Shown: positions 33,723 through 41,955 of the stretch, piece by piece
How positions within the stretch are numbered: position 1 is the first letter of the stretch
How the letters are laid out: each line of letters begins with the position of its first letter
Assembly (NCBI GenBank): GCA_016699555.1
Contig: CP064981.1
Location: forward strand, 310,001-374,000
Direction of reading: 5' to 3'
Length of the DNA: 64,000 nucleotides
From: Candidatus Iainarchaeum sp.
GTDB taxonomy: Archaea; Iainarchaeota; Iainarchaeia; Iainarchaeales; VGJJ01
Made by a program: the position numbers and the translations under genes
Notes under the pieces: model-generated
What the model saw: only the letters and a program-made list of their open reading frames with translations
The model's database searches: none
What the model was told of the DNA's origin: nothing

Positions 33723-36155
33723 ATGGCAAGCAAAACCCACACGCGCATCGAAGGGATGCTATTGGATGTCCAGATGCACGAGCACGAGGGCACGAGCATC
33801 GTCGACGTATTCCTACGGACTGAAACGGGGATCGAGCGCTTCCATGATATCCAATTCCCCCCTTATTTCTACATAACATTAGTTCCGAATGCGCGAACAG
33901 GAGAAATAGTAAAACAGTTGCAGCAAGAAACCTTTCCCGGAGGGATTTCGCTCGTCGATGCGTCGATTGTGAAGCGCGAGGGCGTGGAGTTCATCAAAAT
34001 GGAATTCAAGCGCATACCCGATCTGCTAGCGGTGCGCGAACGCATCAAGTCCTATCCCTTCGTGCAGGAGCTGTATGAGTACAACATCCCCTACACCAAG
34101 CGTTACCTCATCGACAAACGGCTTACGCCCTATGAACCTACGCTCATCGAAATCAATCCTGCGCGCGAAATCGTTTCCATTTCCACCAAAGAAAAGGAAC
34201 TCGCCCCGCCAAAACTACGCATGGGTGCATTCGATCTCGAGGCGTATGCTCCGAAAAAACTACCCATTCCAGAGAAAAATCCCGTGATCAGCATTTCTAT
34301 CGCTTCCCCATCAGGCAACAAAGTATTCCTTCCGCTCGCGTTCACGCATGCGGATGCCATGCCCGGGAAAAGCGAAGTGGAGATGTTCCAGCACTTCTCT
34401 GATTTCTGCAAACTCGCGGACTTGGATGTGCTTTTCACCTACAACGGAGACAGGTTCGATTTCCCCTACTTGCATGCCCGTGCAAAAGCGATCAATGCGC
34501 CGCTCGATTTCGGTAATGGAAATGTCCAGATCATCGGGAAAGGAAACGAATCCAATGCGCGCTTGCATGGAATTCAGCACGTGGACGTGTATCAGCTCAT
34601 GCGCCTGCTCTCGCGTTTCGCCGTCTTCCGCAGTCCCAAGATGGACTTGGGAAGCGTGATGCAGGCCGTATTCGGAGAAGGGGAAAAGATCATCTCCTAC
34701 AAGAAGATAAACGAGATATGGGAGACGAAAAAGGACTTGCATCTCCTGGTGGAATACAACCTCAATGATTCTCTTTTCACGCTGCGCCTCGGAAAGGAAT
34801 TCCTGCCCCTGCTGATGGAACTCTCCAAGCTCGTGCAGCAACCGCTCTACGACGTCAACCGTGCGACTTCATCGCAACTCGTCGAGACCATGTTGATCCA
34901 CGAGTCCTTTGTGCAGCAGCGGATAATCCCCAATCCCCCCACGGATGAGCAAGTGATGCACCGCACGCAGAACCCCATCGAAGGGGGTTTCGTAAAAGAG
35001 CCGGTCGCGGGACTGCGCGAAGACATCGCCGTTCTGGATTTCCGCTCGATGTATCCGAGCATCATGATTTCCCACAATATCTCTCCCGACACCCTCGATT
35101 GCGAACACGAGGCCTGTAAGAAAGGAAAGAATGTCGCTCCGACCGGGCACTGGTTCTGCACCAAGCGCAAGGGGCTCTTCACCACGGTACTCGAACGCAT
35201 ATTGGATGCGCGCATCGCGGTCCAAAGCGAAATGGACTCTCTTCCGAAGAAAGATCCTAAACTGATTGTGTTGAAGGCCCGCAAGCAAGCGCTCAAGATC
35301 ATCCTCAATTCATTCTTCGGAACGCTTGCCTATCCGCGCTTCCGATGGTATACCCGCGAGAGCGCGCGTGCCATCACTGCGTTCGCGCGCCATTACATCC
35401 GCGAGACGCTCGATACGGCGGAAAAAGCAGGATTCGAACCCATCTATGGAGACACGGACTCCGCATTCGTCCATGTGTCCAAAGGGCGCACTGAAAAGGA
35501 CGTCATCGCGTTCGTGGAAAAAGTCAACAAATCCCTTCCGGGAAGGATGGAAGTGGAGTTCGAGGGATTCTATGTGCGCGGGATCTTCGTGACCAAGAAA
35601 GACAAGAAAGAGATTCACGCCGCGAAGAAACGCTACGCGCTCGCGGACAAGAATGGGGAGCTGACGATCGTGGGTTTCGAGTTTGTGCGCAGGGACTGGA
35701 GCCAAGTCGCGCGCCAAACACAAAAGAAAGTGCTCGAAGAGGTATTGGCAAAAGGCAATCCCGCGGGCGCGCTCAAAGTGGTCCAAGAGACCATCAAGAA
35801 ACTGCGCGAGGGGAAAATTCCCAAGAAAGAACTCGTTGTGCTGACGCAACTCCAACGTCGCCCCGAAAAGTATGCCGCGATAGGTCCCCACGTCGCAGCC
35901 GCGATGAAAGCGCAGAAGCGCGGGAAAGAAATCGAGGTCGGTCAGCTGATGGGCTTCATCATCACGCAAAAAGGGAAGAGCATATCCGATAAGGCTGAAT
36001 TGGAGGAGTTTGTGGAGGAAGGGGATTATGATGCGGAATACTATATCCACCACCAATTGATTCCTGCCGTGATTACGATCCTATCCGAGCTGGGTTATAC
36101 GGAAGACGATCTTAAGCAAGGCGGGAAACAGACGGGGCTAGGGGCATTTGGGTGA
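33723..36155 (+). CDS. polB: family B DNA polymerase (PolB)
   Basis: 810 residues, the archaeal replicative/repair PolB length. The 3'-5' exonuclease is intact: Exo I FDLEAYA (D171, E173), Exo II FTYNGDRFDFPYL (~239-250), Exo III EYNLNDSLFT (~344). Polymerase motifs: DFRSMYPSIM (~439), KIILNSFFGTLAYPRF, YGDTDSAFV (~575) and the KKRYAL motif (~637). An inserted CEHEACKKGKNVAPTGHWFC carries three cysteines of the kind seen in euryarchaeal PolB. The C-terminus is HHQLIPAVITILSELGY-like, without an intein. Promoter shared in the divergent gap upstream. Confidence 0.97.
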   Translation: MASKTHTRIEGMLLDVQMHEHEGTSIVDVFLRTETGIERFHDIQFPPYFYITLVPNARTGEIVKQLQQETFPGGISLVDASIVKREGVEFIKMEFKRIPDLLAVRERIKSYPFVQELYEYNIPYTKRYLIDKRLTPYEPTLIEINPAREIVSISTKEKELAPPKLRMGAFDLEAYAPKKLPIPEKNPVISISIASPSGNKVFLPLAFTHADAMPGKSEVEMFQHFSDFCKLADLDVLFTYNGDRFDFPYLHARAKAINAPLDFGNGNVQIIGKGNESNARLHGIQHVDVYQLMRLLSRFAVFRSPKMDLGSVMQAVFGEGEKIISYKKINEIWETKKDLHLLVEYNLNDSLFTLRLGKEFLPLLMELSKLVQQPLYDVNRATSSQLVETMLIHESFVQQRIIPNPPTDEQVMHRTQNPIEGGFVKEPVAGLREDIAVLDFRSMYPSIMISHNISPDTLDCEHEACKKGKNVAPTGHWFCTKRKGLFTTVLERILDARIAVQSEMDSLPKKDPKLIVLKARKQALKIILNSFFGTLAYPRFRWYTRESARAITAFARHYIRETLDTAEKAGFEPIYGDTDSAFVHVSKGRTEKDVIAFVEKVNKSLPGRMEVEFEGFYVRGIFVTKKDKKEIHAAKKRYALADKNGELTIVGFEFVRRDWSQVARQTQKKVLEEVLAKGNPAGALKVVQETIKKLREGKIPKKELVVLTQLQRRPEKYAAIGPHVAAAMKAQKRGKEIEVGQLMGFIITQKGKSISDKAELEEFVEEGDYDAEYYIHHQLIPAVITILSELGYTEDDLKQGGKQTGLGAFG

Positions 36156-36179
36156 CTTTATATTTGAGCAAATTGACTG

Positions 36180-36785
36180 GTGGTTGTGCCTACGAAAGCG
36201 TTGCCGAAAGGACTGGTCAAACGATTAAAACATGCATCTCCGAAATTGGATTCTTTACTACGTCGAATGCCAAACAAAGATCATCGCACTCCAAATAATG
36301 ATTATTGGATGCCCTTTACCACTACTGCATGGGGATATCGCGTGCGAGGGATGAATATTTCGCGCAATTATCCAGGGACTAAACTCATTCTGAAACGATC
36401 GCAAATCTTGGATGCAAAAAAAGAAATTAAGCTTGTGCGTAGAGCCGTAAAAAAATTCAATGCCCTTCCATCCGTATCGAGACCCCATTGCGTGTTGTTG
36501 CCTCCTATTGCGTATTCGGTGGGCAAGGGACTGATTGCCATGCGTGAAGTGAAATATCCCGCGGTGGATGAACTCATTGATTTTAGGACATCGGAATATG
36601 GGACACTCACCCCACGCGGCGCACAATGGGTTAAGCGATTGCAACGCAAAGGAATGGATATGGAAACATTTCGAGACATCGTGGATGAGGTCAGCCGCAT
36701 CACAGATATCGCGCCTCGGAATATCATGGTGCTTGGGGTGCAAAAGGGGAAACTTATCCTGATGCCATTCGTCGATAGTTACTGA
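36180..36785 (+). CDS. hypothetical protein
   Basis: 201 residues from GTG 36180 (GTG 36186 also fits); TATA-like TTTATATTT lies at 36157-36165. No signal peptide or membrane segment. The start is basic (KALPKGLVKRLKHASPKLDS), a helical middle has YPAVDELIDFRTSEYGTLTP, and the end reads IAPRNIMVLGVQKGKLILMP. The RNIMVLG end faintly recalls kinase-fold catalytic loops, but no catalytic set can be seen and I do not assign one. Codon use is more A/T-rich than that of the neighbours. Confidence 0.55.
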   Translation: MVVPTKALPKGLVKRLKHASPKLDSLLRRMPNKDHRTPNNDYWMPFTTTAWGYRVRGMNISRNYPGTKLILKRSQILDAKKEIKLVRRAVKKFNALPSVSRPHCVLLPPIAYSVGKGLIAMREVKYPAVDELIDFRTSEYGTLTPRGAQWVKRLQRKGMDMETFRDIVDEVSRITDIAPRNIMVLGVQKGKLILMPFVDSY

Positions 36786-36828
36786 CGAATACTAGAGGCT
36801 TATAATCCTTATTTTGGAGTATTAGCCT

Positions 36829-37734
36829 ATGAAAGATAGTGTTTTCGAATCCTATCAGACCGCGGCCAAAGTCCATGCCTTGTGCCGGGCTCGCGCACGC
36901 GAGTTCATCCAACCCGGCATGAAGCTCGTGGACATTGCAGAGGAAATTGAAGCGCTCACAAAAAAACACGGATGCGGGATCGCATTTCCATTGAACCTTT
37001 CCCTGAACCACATCGCCGCGCACTACACCCCTTCCGCGGACGATGAAACGGTCGTGGAAAAAGGAGATGTGTTGAAAGTGGATATTGGCGTGCACAAGAA
37101 TGGCTACATCGTCGATGCCGCCATCACATTGGATTTCGCCCAAACACCCGAAACAAAAAATCTGATCTCTACTACGCAACGCGCGCTCGATGAGGCATTT
37201 GCATTAGTGCAAGTGGGGACAGAAGTGGGAGAGATTGGCGCCAAAGTGGAACAGGTCATGCGCGAAAACGATGTGCTGCCCATCAATAATCTCTCCGGGC
37301 ACGGCGTGGACCAATACGTGGCGCACTGCGATCCTACGATTCCCAACATCGGGAATGGAGACCCTTCCGAGTTCGAGGATGGATGCGCGTATGCCATTGA
37401 ACCATTTGGCGTCATCAACGGAAACGGCGCAATAACCGACGATGCGCGCGTGGAAATATTCGAGGTCAATGAAAAAGTATCGGTGCGCAATGCGAACGCG
37501 CGCAAGCTTATGGATTTCTGCATAGAGACCTATGAAGGACTGCCCTTTGCCGAGCGCTGGCTCGAACGCGACCTGCAGATGTCCGCATTCCAGCGCAAGA
37601 TCGCGCTACGCGAATTATTGCAAGTGGGCGCGCTGATGGATCACGCCGTACTGAAGGAAAAGAAAGGCTCCACGGTCGCGCAATTCGAGACCACCCTGGT
37701 CATTAATAAAGGTAAAGTGGTTCGCTTAGTCTGA
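36829..37734 (+). CDS. map: methionine aminopeptidase, type II
   Basis: 301 residues, the archaeal type II enzyme that removes initiator Met. All five metal ligands are seen: D85 and D96 (KVDIGVHKNGYIVDA), H159 (NNLSGHGVDQ), E192 (AIEPFG) and E288 (QFETT). The type II insert lies between H159 and the C-terminus (about residues 205-265). A CTTATAATCC TATA box sits ~28 nt before the ATG, so the mRNA is leaderless. Confidence 0.96.
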   Translation: MKDSVFESYQTAAKVHALCRARAREFIQPGMKLVDIAEEIEALTKKHGCGIAFPLNLSLNHIAAHYTPSADDETVVEKGDVLKVDIGVHKNGYIVDAAITLDFAQTPETKNLISTTQRALDEAFALVQVGTEVGEIGAKVEQVMRENDVLPINNLSGHGVDQYVAHCDPTIPNIGNGDPSEFEDGCAYAIEPFGVINGNGAITDDARVEIFEVNEKVSVRNANARKLMDFCIETYEGLPFAERWLERDLQMSAFQRKIALRELLQVGALMDHAVLKEKKGSTVAQFETTLVINKGKVVRLV

Positions 37735-37735
37735 T

Positions 37736-38881
37736 ATGGCATTGGACATTGCGGTTTCGCGCAAGGCATTGGTCGTCGGCATTCTGATATTCGTTTTCAC
37801 CCTCGCATGGGGATTCTTTTTCTCCACGCTGGAATTGACGCCGGATGCATTGCTCTCGACCACGGGAAGTCTTGGGTCCCTTGCAAAGGTCCTCACGCTC
37901 AACTTCCTCGCATTCGCCATTTTCTTTTCACTGGCCATTGCGACGATCATGGTGTATGCGAATAAGGACATGAAACGAACTGCGATCCTCATCTCGGTCG
38001 TCCCGACGCTGGTGGCATTCCTCTTGTTAGGGCTCATCTTCCCCGCATTCGCATCCTGGTTCATCTTAGGAATATTCTATGTGGCGTGCATCCCCCTGAT
38101 GGTGATTACGTCCCACGTCAAGCAGCAGGAAATGAAGATCCTTCCCGTGCTGCGCGCAAACTTTTCCGTTTCCCATCGCTTCATGCAAATATTGGGGCTC
38201 GGCGTGATCGTGGCGCTCGCATTCAGCGCATTCCCGCAGAGCACCAAGCTGTATGTGGGCTTCGAGCAGAGCCTCTTTTCCGGGGACATCATCAAGTCCT
38301 TGGACGTCGAATCGGCATCCGCGGATTTCCTCATCAAATCACAAAAAGAAACGCTCACCTTGCTTACGCAGTCCCCCGAGTATGTGGCGGTCGCGGCCGC
38401 TTCGGATCCGGAGGACGTGCAATTCACCTCGCTGATGCAGGCATCCATCCAAAAAGTCGACTCGCCGGCGTATCGCGCGCAAGTAGAAGATGAGGTGCGG
38501 AATCAGAAGAAATCCTTGCGCACCGATGATGTCATCGCGCAGCTCAAAACAAAGCTGCCCCAATTCCAGTTGCTGCAGCAATACTACTGGTTGGTCGCGT
38601 CATTCTTGGGAGCGATCATCTTCTTCGTCGCAGCTACCTTCGTTATTCAACCCTTGACGGCAGTGCTGGGAGTGGGAATGGACCGCTTCATTCCGGGAGA
38701 GGCTGAACCCCTCATCGTGGAAGAACCCGTTGCGCAACCACCCACGCAAGCGGTGGAGCAACCTTTTCCCGCAGCGCCTCTTTCGCCCGATGCACCATTG
38801 GTTTCGGATTCGACGCCGATGAGTCCTTCATCTGATGATTCCGCCAACCTCTCCAATCCCCCATCCAATGGGCAGATGTGA
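37736..38881 (+). CDS. multi-pass membrane protein of unknown function
   Basis: 381 residues, starting one nt after the map stop. Helices lie near residues 10-30, 50-72, 80-100, 102-125 and 150-170, then an extracytoplasmic region of ~120 residues, a final helix (VASFLGAIIFFVAATFVIQP) and a Pro/Ser-rich tail of ~65 residues. The topology recalls YIP1-like or envelope-stress proteins, but no family signature is visible. Co-transcription with map is likely because of the tight spacing. Confidence 0.55.
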   Translation: MALDIAVSRKALVVGILIFVFTLAWGFFFSTLELTPDALLSTTGSLGSLAKVLTLNFLAFAIFFSLAIATIMVYANKDMKRTAILISVVPTLVAFLLLGLIFPAFASWFILGIFYVACIPLMVITSHVKQQEMKILPVLRANFSVSHRFMQILGLGVIVALAFSAFPQSTKLYVGFEQSLFSGDIIKSLDVESASADFLIKSQKETLTLLTQSPEYVAVAAASDPEDVQFTSLMQASIQKVDSPAYRAQVEDEVRNQKKSLRTDDVIAQLKTKLPQFQLLQQYYWLVASFLGAIIFFVAATFVIQPLTAVLGVGMDRFIPGEAEPLIVEEPVAQPPTQAVEQPFPAAPLSPDAPLVSDSTPMSPSSDDSANLSNPPSNGQM

Positions 38882-38936
38882 ATAAATAAGCCGAAATCTT
38901 CTTTGTTGGCGTGCCTCACTCTCATAAAGATACGCT

Positions 38937-38965
38937 AGCGCCTTCCCGTCGCCTACGGAAGCGCT
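38937..38965. repeat. hairpin between convergent genes
   Basis: AGCGC and TTCC on the left pair with GGAA and GCGCT on the right, with an inner CGT/ACG and one bulged base. No T-tract follows on either strand. The 160-bp gap (38882-39041) contains nothing else I can identify. Confidence 0.35.
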
Positions 38966-39041
38966 TTCCCTCGCGTGACGAGCAGCATGTTTTCTTGCTC
39001 CAGCGCATGCTGAATTCGCTCGTGCATATGTAATGGCCCTC

Positions 39042-39737
39042 TCAATGGAGACTTTTTTCTTCTCGGCGCAAAACGAGTTCCTCTGCGGGAGTGTCCAAGC
39101 ACAGATTCTGCACGATCTTTTCTGCCACCAGTTGGGGGTCCAGGAATGATTCGTACTCCACGGGTTTTTCCACAAAGATATCCGTGCGCATCCCCCCGGG
39201 ATAAACTCCTATGACTCGTATATTTTTTTCCCGCATCTCCTCGCGCAATGCAAGGGTGAAACCGCGTGCGCCGAACTTGTCCGCTCCATATGCTGCGGAT
39301 TTATTCTTTCCATCGAGGGCAGTGGTCGAAAGGACATTGATGATGGTCCCTTCTCCGCGTGGAAGCATGTGCGCCGTAGCGGCTTTTGCCCCAAAAACGG
39401 TCCCGAAGAGATTCGTCTCGATCAATTCTTTTGCGCGATCGGTATCGAAGGCATAAATAGAGGTCAACGGCGACCAGGCGCCTGCATTGTTGATCCATAT
39501 ATCTAGTTTCCCGAACTTTTGAATAGCCACATCCGCCAATGCACGCATGTCTTTTTCGCTCGCGACATTGCCAACAAAATATGCCGCATCCAATTCTTTC
39601 GCGAGCGGTTGCAATAGCGTTCCCGAGCGAGCGCTCAAAACGAGTAGTGCTTTCTCTTTGGCCAGGCGCTGGGCCAAAGCCTTTCCGAGCCCCTTGCTGG
39701 CTCCCGTGATGACGATGACTTTGCCCTCAAGTTGCAT
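39042..39737 (-). CDS. short-chain dehydrogenase/reductase (SDR)
   Basis: 231 residues from ATG 39737; a longer frame upstream runs through the hairpin array and is not coding. Classical SDR motifs: the nucleotide-binding VIVITGASKGLGKALA, the WINNAG segment, catalytic Ser in NVLSTTALDG, and YGADK (Y-x3-K). Substrate unknown. The TATA box CTTTTTATTAT (minus strand, ~39757-39768) lies just downstream of the duplicated tRNA-Arg 3' end, so this promoter borders the repeat array. Confidence 0.92.
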   Translation of the reverse strand: MQLEGKVIVITGASKGLGKALAQRLAKEKALLVLSARSGTLLQPLAKELDAAYFVGNVASEKDMRALADVAIQKFGKLDIWINNAGAWSPLTSIYAFDTDRAKELIETNLFGTVFGAKAATAHMLPRGEGTIINVLSTTALDGKNKSAAYGADKFGARGFTLALREEMREKNIRVIGVYPGGMRTDIFVEKPVEYESFLDPQLVAEKIVQNLCLDTPAEELVLRREEKSLH

Positions 39738-39773
39738 GAAAGAGCTGCTGCCTTGGGATAATAAAAAGTAAAG

Positions 39774-39788
39774 CGCCCCCGCAGGGAT
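39774..39788 (-). repeat. 15-bp copy of the tRNA-Arg 3' end
   Basis: CGCCCCCGCAGGGAT here is identical to 40010-40024, the acceptor and T-stem end of tRNA-Arg, 236 bp away in the same orientation. The two copies bracket the hairpin array, as attachment-site or target duplications do. Confidence 0.75.
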
Positions 39789-39793
39789 CCGGA

Positions 39794-39997
39794 ACAGCCG
39801 CTTCCGATCGGCTGTACCGGTATCGAGGTGTTGCGTGCAACACCTCTCATTTTCTCTTTTTGACTGGGCGCCGTACCCAACTTTAGATAAAGTTGGGTCA
39901 AAGGAGTGATTGCAACAGCAATCACTCGTTCTCTTTTGATGAACCTTTTGTAAAAGGTTCCTGCGACGCCTACTTTTTCTCTTCATAAGAGAAAAAG
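39794..39997. repeat. array of six hairpins
   Basis: Six stems in ~200 bp: ACAGCCG/CGGCTGT (39794-39815), AGGTGTTGC/GCAACACCT (39826-39845), an 11-bp stem at 39875-39898, AGTGATTGC/GCAATCACT (39905-39926), GAACCTTTT/AAAAGGTTC (39941-39960), and an 11-bp stem CTTTTTCTCTT/AAGAGAAAAAG (39973-39997). The spacers share TTCTCTTTT-like sequence. The first pair has the tRNA-trailer layout with a CGAG linker. Lies between tRNA-Arg and its 3'-end copy. Confidence 0.7.
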
Positions 39998-40009
39998 GAG
40001 TGCAGACAA

Positions 40010-40083
40010 CGCCCCCGCAGGGATTTGAACCCTGATTACAAGCTCCGCAAGCTCGCGTACTATCCAGGTTATACTACGGAGGC
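40010..40083 (-). tRNA. tRNA-Arg (anticodon GCG)
   Basis: Read on the minus strand: acceptor GCCTCCG (40083-40077) with CGGGGGC (40017-40011), discriminator G40010, no encoded CCA. The anticodon arm CGAGC/GCTTG holds the loop TTGCGGA (anticodon GCG). T arm CAGGG/CCCTG. A CAATAAAAATG box at ~40113-40123 could be its promoter. Its 3' end is duplicated at 39774. Confidence 0.93.
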
Positions 40084-40120
40084 AGTACGTACTTCCAATG
40101 TGATACGAGTCATTTTTATT

Positions 40121-40169
40121 GGGTGCTGCGCGCAGTACCCATCCCCGCATCCAACAGCCGAAACTGTTG
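40121..40169 (-). repeat. tRNA trailer element at tRNA-His
   Basis: On the minus strand, starting 1 nt after the tRNA-His discriminator: hairpin 1 CAACAG, loop TTTCGG, CTGTTG (40169-40152); linker GATGCGGGGAT; hairpin 2 GGGTACTGC, GC, GCAGCACCC (40140-40121) with the same A-C mismatch as the tRNA-Leu copy. Confidence 0.75.
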
Positions 40170-40170
40170 A

Positions 40171-40242
40171 TGCCCACGCCGGGAATCGAACCCGGTCCAA
40201 AAGCTCCACAGGCTTCTATGCGACCATCACACCGCGCGGGCC
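40171..40242 (-). tRNA. tRNA-His (anticodon GUG)
   Basis: Acceptor GCCCGCG (40241-40235) with CGTGGGC (40178-40172), possible encoded G-1 at 40242. The anticodon arm GAAGC/GCTTT holds loop CTGTGGA (anticodon GTG). T arm CCGGG/CCCGG. The base at the discriminator position is A (40171), whereas most archaeal tRNA-His have C73. A TATA candidate CTTTAAAAGC lies at 40293-40302. hisS is 430 bp away on the other strand. Confidence 0.9.
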
Positions 40243-40392
40243 ATTACCTGCATTCCTGCGGGTTCTGACTGCTAAAAAGAGGGTTTGGGAGTGCTTTTAA
40301 AGGATCGTGGGAATCGCCTGCTGCGGTGCCATCCCACCCCTCGTTTAAAACTGTTCGGTGCCCATTCCTGATTACTATTCTGAGGTGAAACC

Positions 40393-40618
40393 ATGGATTC
40401 AACGCAACTGAACCAGTCGTCCGTACTGCAGCGGAGAGAATCCTGGCTTCATCGACCCTGATGCCGTTTTGGTCAAAATCGACTCCAAGGGACGCATCGT
40501 CTTACCTTCTTCTATCCGTAAGAGTTTGGGATTGGAAAGCGGCGAGCAGATCCTATTGCAATACGACATCCAAAACGCCAATTTCCTCCGCCTCATCCGC
40601 GGAAAGGGAGGGGATTGA
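40393..40618 (+). pseudogene. AbrB/SpoVT-type DNA-binding protein, frameshifted
   Basis: A good ribosome site (GAGGTGAAACC) leads into ATG 40393, but this frame stops after 22 codons (TGA ~40459). A second frame then encodes a clear swapped-hairpin AbrB domain, VLVKIDSKGRIVLPSSIRKS, then LGLESGEQILLQYD, ending at TGA 40616-40618. That frame has no upstream ATG; only an internal TTG could start it. Either the gene is broken by a one-base change, or the sequence has an error, or translation begins at the TTG. AbrB-fold proteins act as regulators or antitoxins. Confidence 0.65.
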
Positions 40619-40668
40619 GGATGGATTTAATAGCTGAATTTGGCTCAAAGAACCCTAGTGAGCCCCCT

Positions 40669-41949
40669 ATGAGCACGATCTCCACGCAACCCGTCAAAGG
40701 CATGCGCGACATCCTAGGGAACCAAGCCCGTGTCAAGCGCAAGATCGAGCGCATCATCCAAGAGACCGCACTACGCTATGGATTCGAACCCATGCAAGTC
40801 CCCGTGCTCGAGAACCTCGACGTGTTGTTGGTGAAGGGTGGGGGAGGAGAAGAGGCGCAGAAAGAACTCTACACCCTCGAAGACCAGAGCGGAAGAAAAT
40901 TGGGGATGCGATTCGAGTTCACGACTTCATTAGCGCGCGTGCTCGCGGGAAACCCTGACTTGCCCAAGCCATTCAAGTCCTTGAACATGGGGACCGTTTA
41001 CCGATATGACAATCCCCAGGCGCTGCGCTACCGCGAATTCACCCAAGCCGATGTGGATATTGTTGGAAGCACGTCTGCCTTAGCGGATGCCGAATGCATT
41101 TCTCTGGCCATTGACGTAACGCAAGAATTGGGATTTGAAGAATGCTATATCCGCATTTCGGATCGTAGACTTACCAATGCGCTCATTGCCTTGTGCGATG
41201 TCCCCGAAGAGCAAGCCAAAGAATGCATGCGTTCCCTGGATAAGCTGGACAAAATCGGACTGGATGGCGTAAAGAAAGAACTCCAAAGCAAAAAGATCTC
41301 TACTGAAATCCTCTCTTATCTCAAATCCGATCTCAGGCAGATCCGCAAAGAATTGGAAAAAGCAAAACGCTCACTCGAAGGCGTTGAAAGCCTCGAAAAA
41401 GTGATGAATTATTTGGAAGCCCAGAAGAAACTCAAATACGTGAAGTTCGATCCATCCCTTGTGCGGGGATTGGACTACTACACGGGCACGGTGATGGAAA
41501 TATTTGGGGGCGCAGCCGTTTCCATTGGAGGGGGTGGGCGCTATGACAACCTCATCCGTTCCCTCGGCGGGCCCCAGCTCCCAGCGGTGGGGATTTCCTT
41601 TGGAGTGGATCGTCTCACCGACCTGCTGGCCGACAAGCAAACGGAAGTCCCTGTGGAAGTGTTTGTGATTCCCATCGGAAAAGTCGAAGCCGAGGCCTTT
41701 TCCCTCGTGGGGAAGCTCCGCGAGGCCGGGTTCGCTGCGGAGATGGACTTGATGAAACGCAATCTCTCCAAGAACTTGGCCTCGGTAAACACGCGCAACA
41801 TCCCTCTCGTGCTCTTTTTGGGAGAAGATGAGTTAGCGCAAAACCAAGTCAAAGTCCGCGATATGGCTTCAGGGGAAGAGAAGCTGGTGGAGCTTTCCCC
41901 ATTCGGAAAGCTCAAAGAATACCTTTCCACGCGGCTCGGGAAAAAATGA
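40669..41949 (+). CDS. hisS: histidyl-tRNA synthetase
   Basis: 426 residues from ATG 40669, where the conserved QPVKGMRDI begins; ATG 40621 and TTG 40615 are in frame, but an ATTTAATAG TATA box (40624-40632) favours the later start. Class II motifs: motif 2 YRYDNPQALRYREFTQADVD, histidine-specific RGLDYYTGTVMEIF and GGGGRYDNLI, motif 3 GISFGVDRL. The C-terminal anticodon-binding domain starts near VPVEVFVIPIGKVEAEAFSL. The preceding AbrB fragment ends ~50 nt upstream. Confidence 0.96.
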   Translation: MSTISTQPVKGMRDILGNQARVKRKIERIIQETALRYGFEPMQVPVLENLDVLLVKGGGGEEAQKELYTLEDQSGRKLGMRFEFTTSLARVLAGNPDLPKPFKSLNMGTVYRYDNPQALRYREFTQADVDIVGSTSALADAECISLAIDVTQELGFEECYIRISDRRLTNALIALCDVPEEQAKECMRSLDKLDKIGLDGVKKELQSKKISTEILSYLKSDLRQIRKELEKAKRSLEGVESLEKVMNYLEAQKKLKYVKFDPSLVRGLDYYTGTVMEIFGGAAVSIGGGGRYDNLIRSLGGPQLPAVGISFGVDRLTDLLADKQTEVPVEVFVIPIGKVEAEAFSLVGKLREAGFAAEMDLMKRNLSKNLASVNTRNIPLVLFLGEDELAQNQVKVRDMASGEEKLVELSPFGKLKEYLSTRLGKK

Positions 41950-41955
41950 CAAGAA

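Noticed and set aside
36180..36785. Possible kinase fold in the hypothetical protein (terminal RNIMVLG...LILMPF).
   Set aside because: No ATP-binding lysine, HxD catalytic motif or DFG-like aspartate could be placed; the resemblance is limited to a few hydrophobic residues.
38828..39175. 115-codon minus-strand frame at the end of the SDR gene.
   Set aside because: It overlaps the SDR in another frame and has no promoter or recognisable protein features.
39794..39997. Hairpin array considered as a CRISPR array.
   Set aside because: The hairpins differ in sequence and size and the spacers are short and related to each other; there is no constant repeat and no cas gene nearby.
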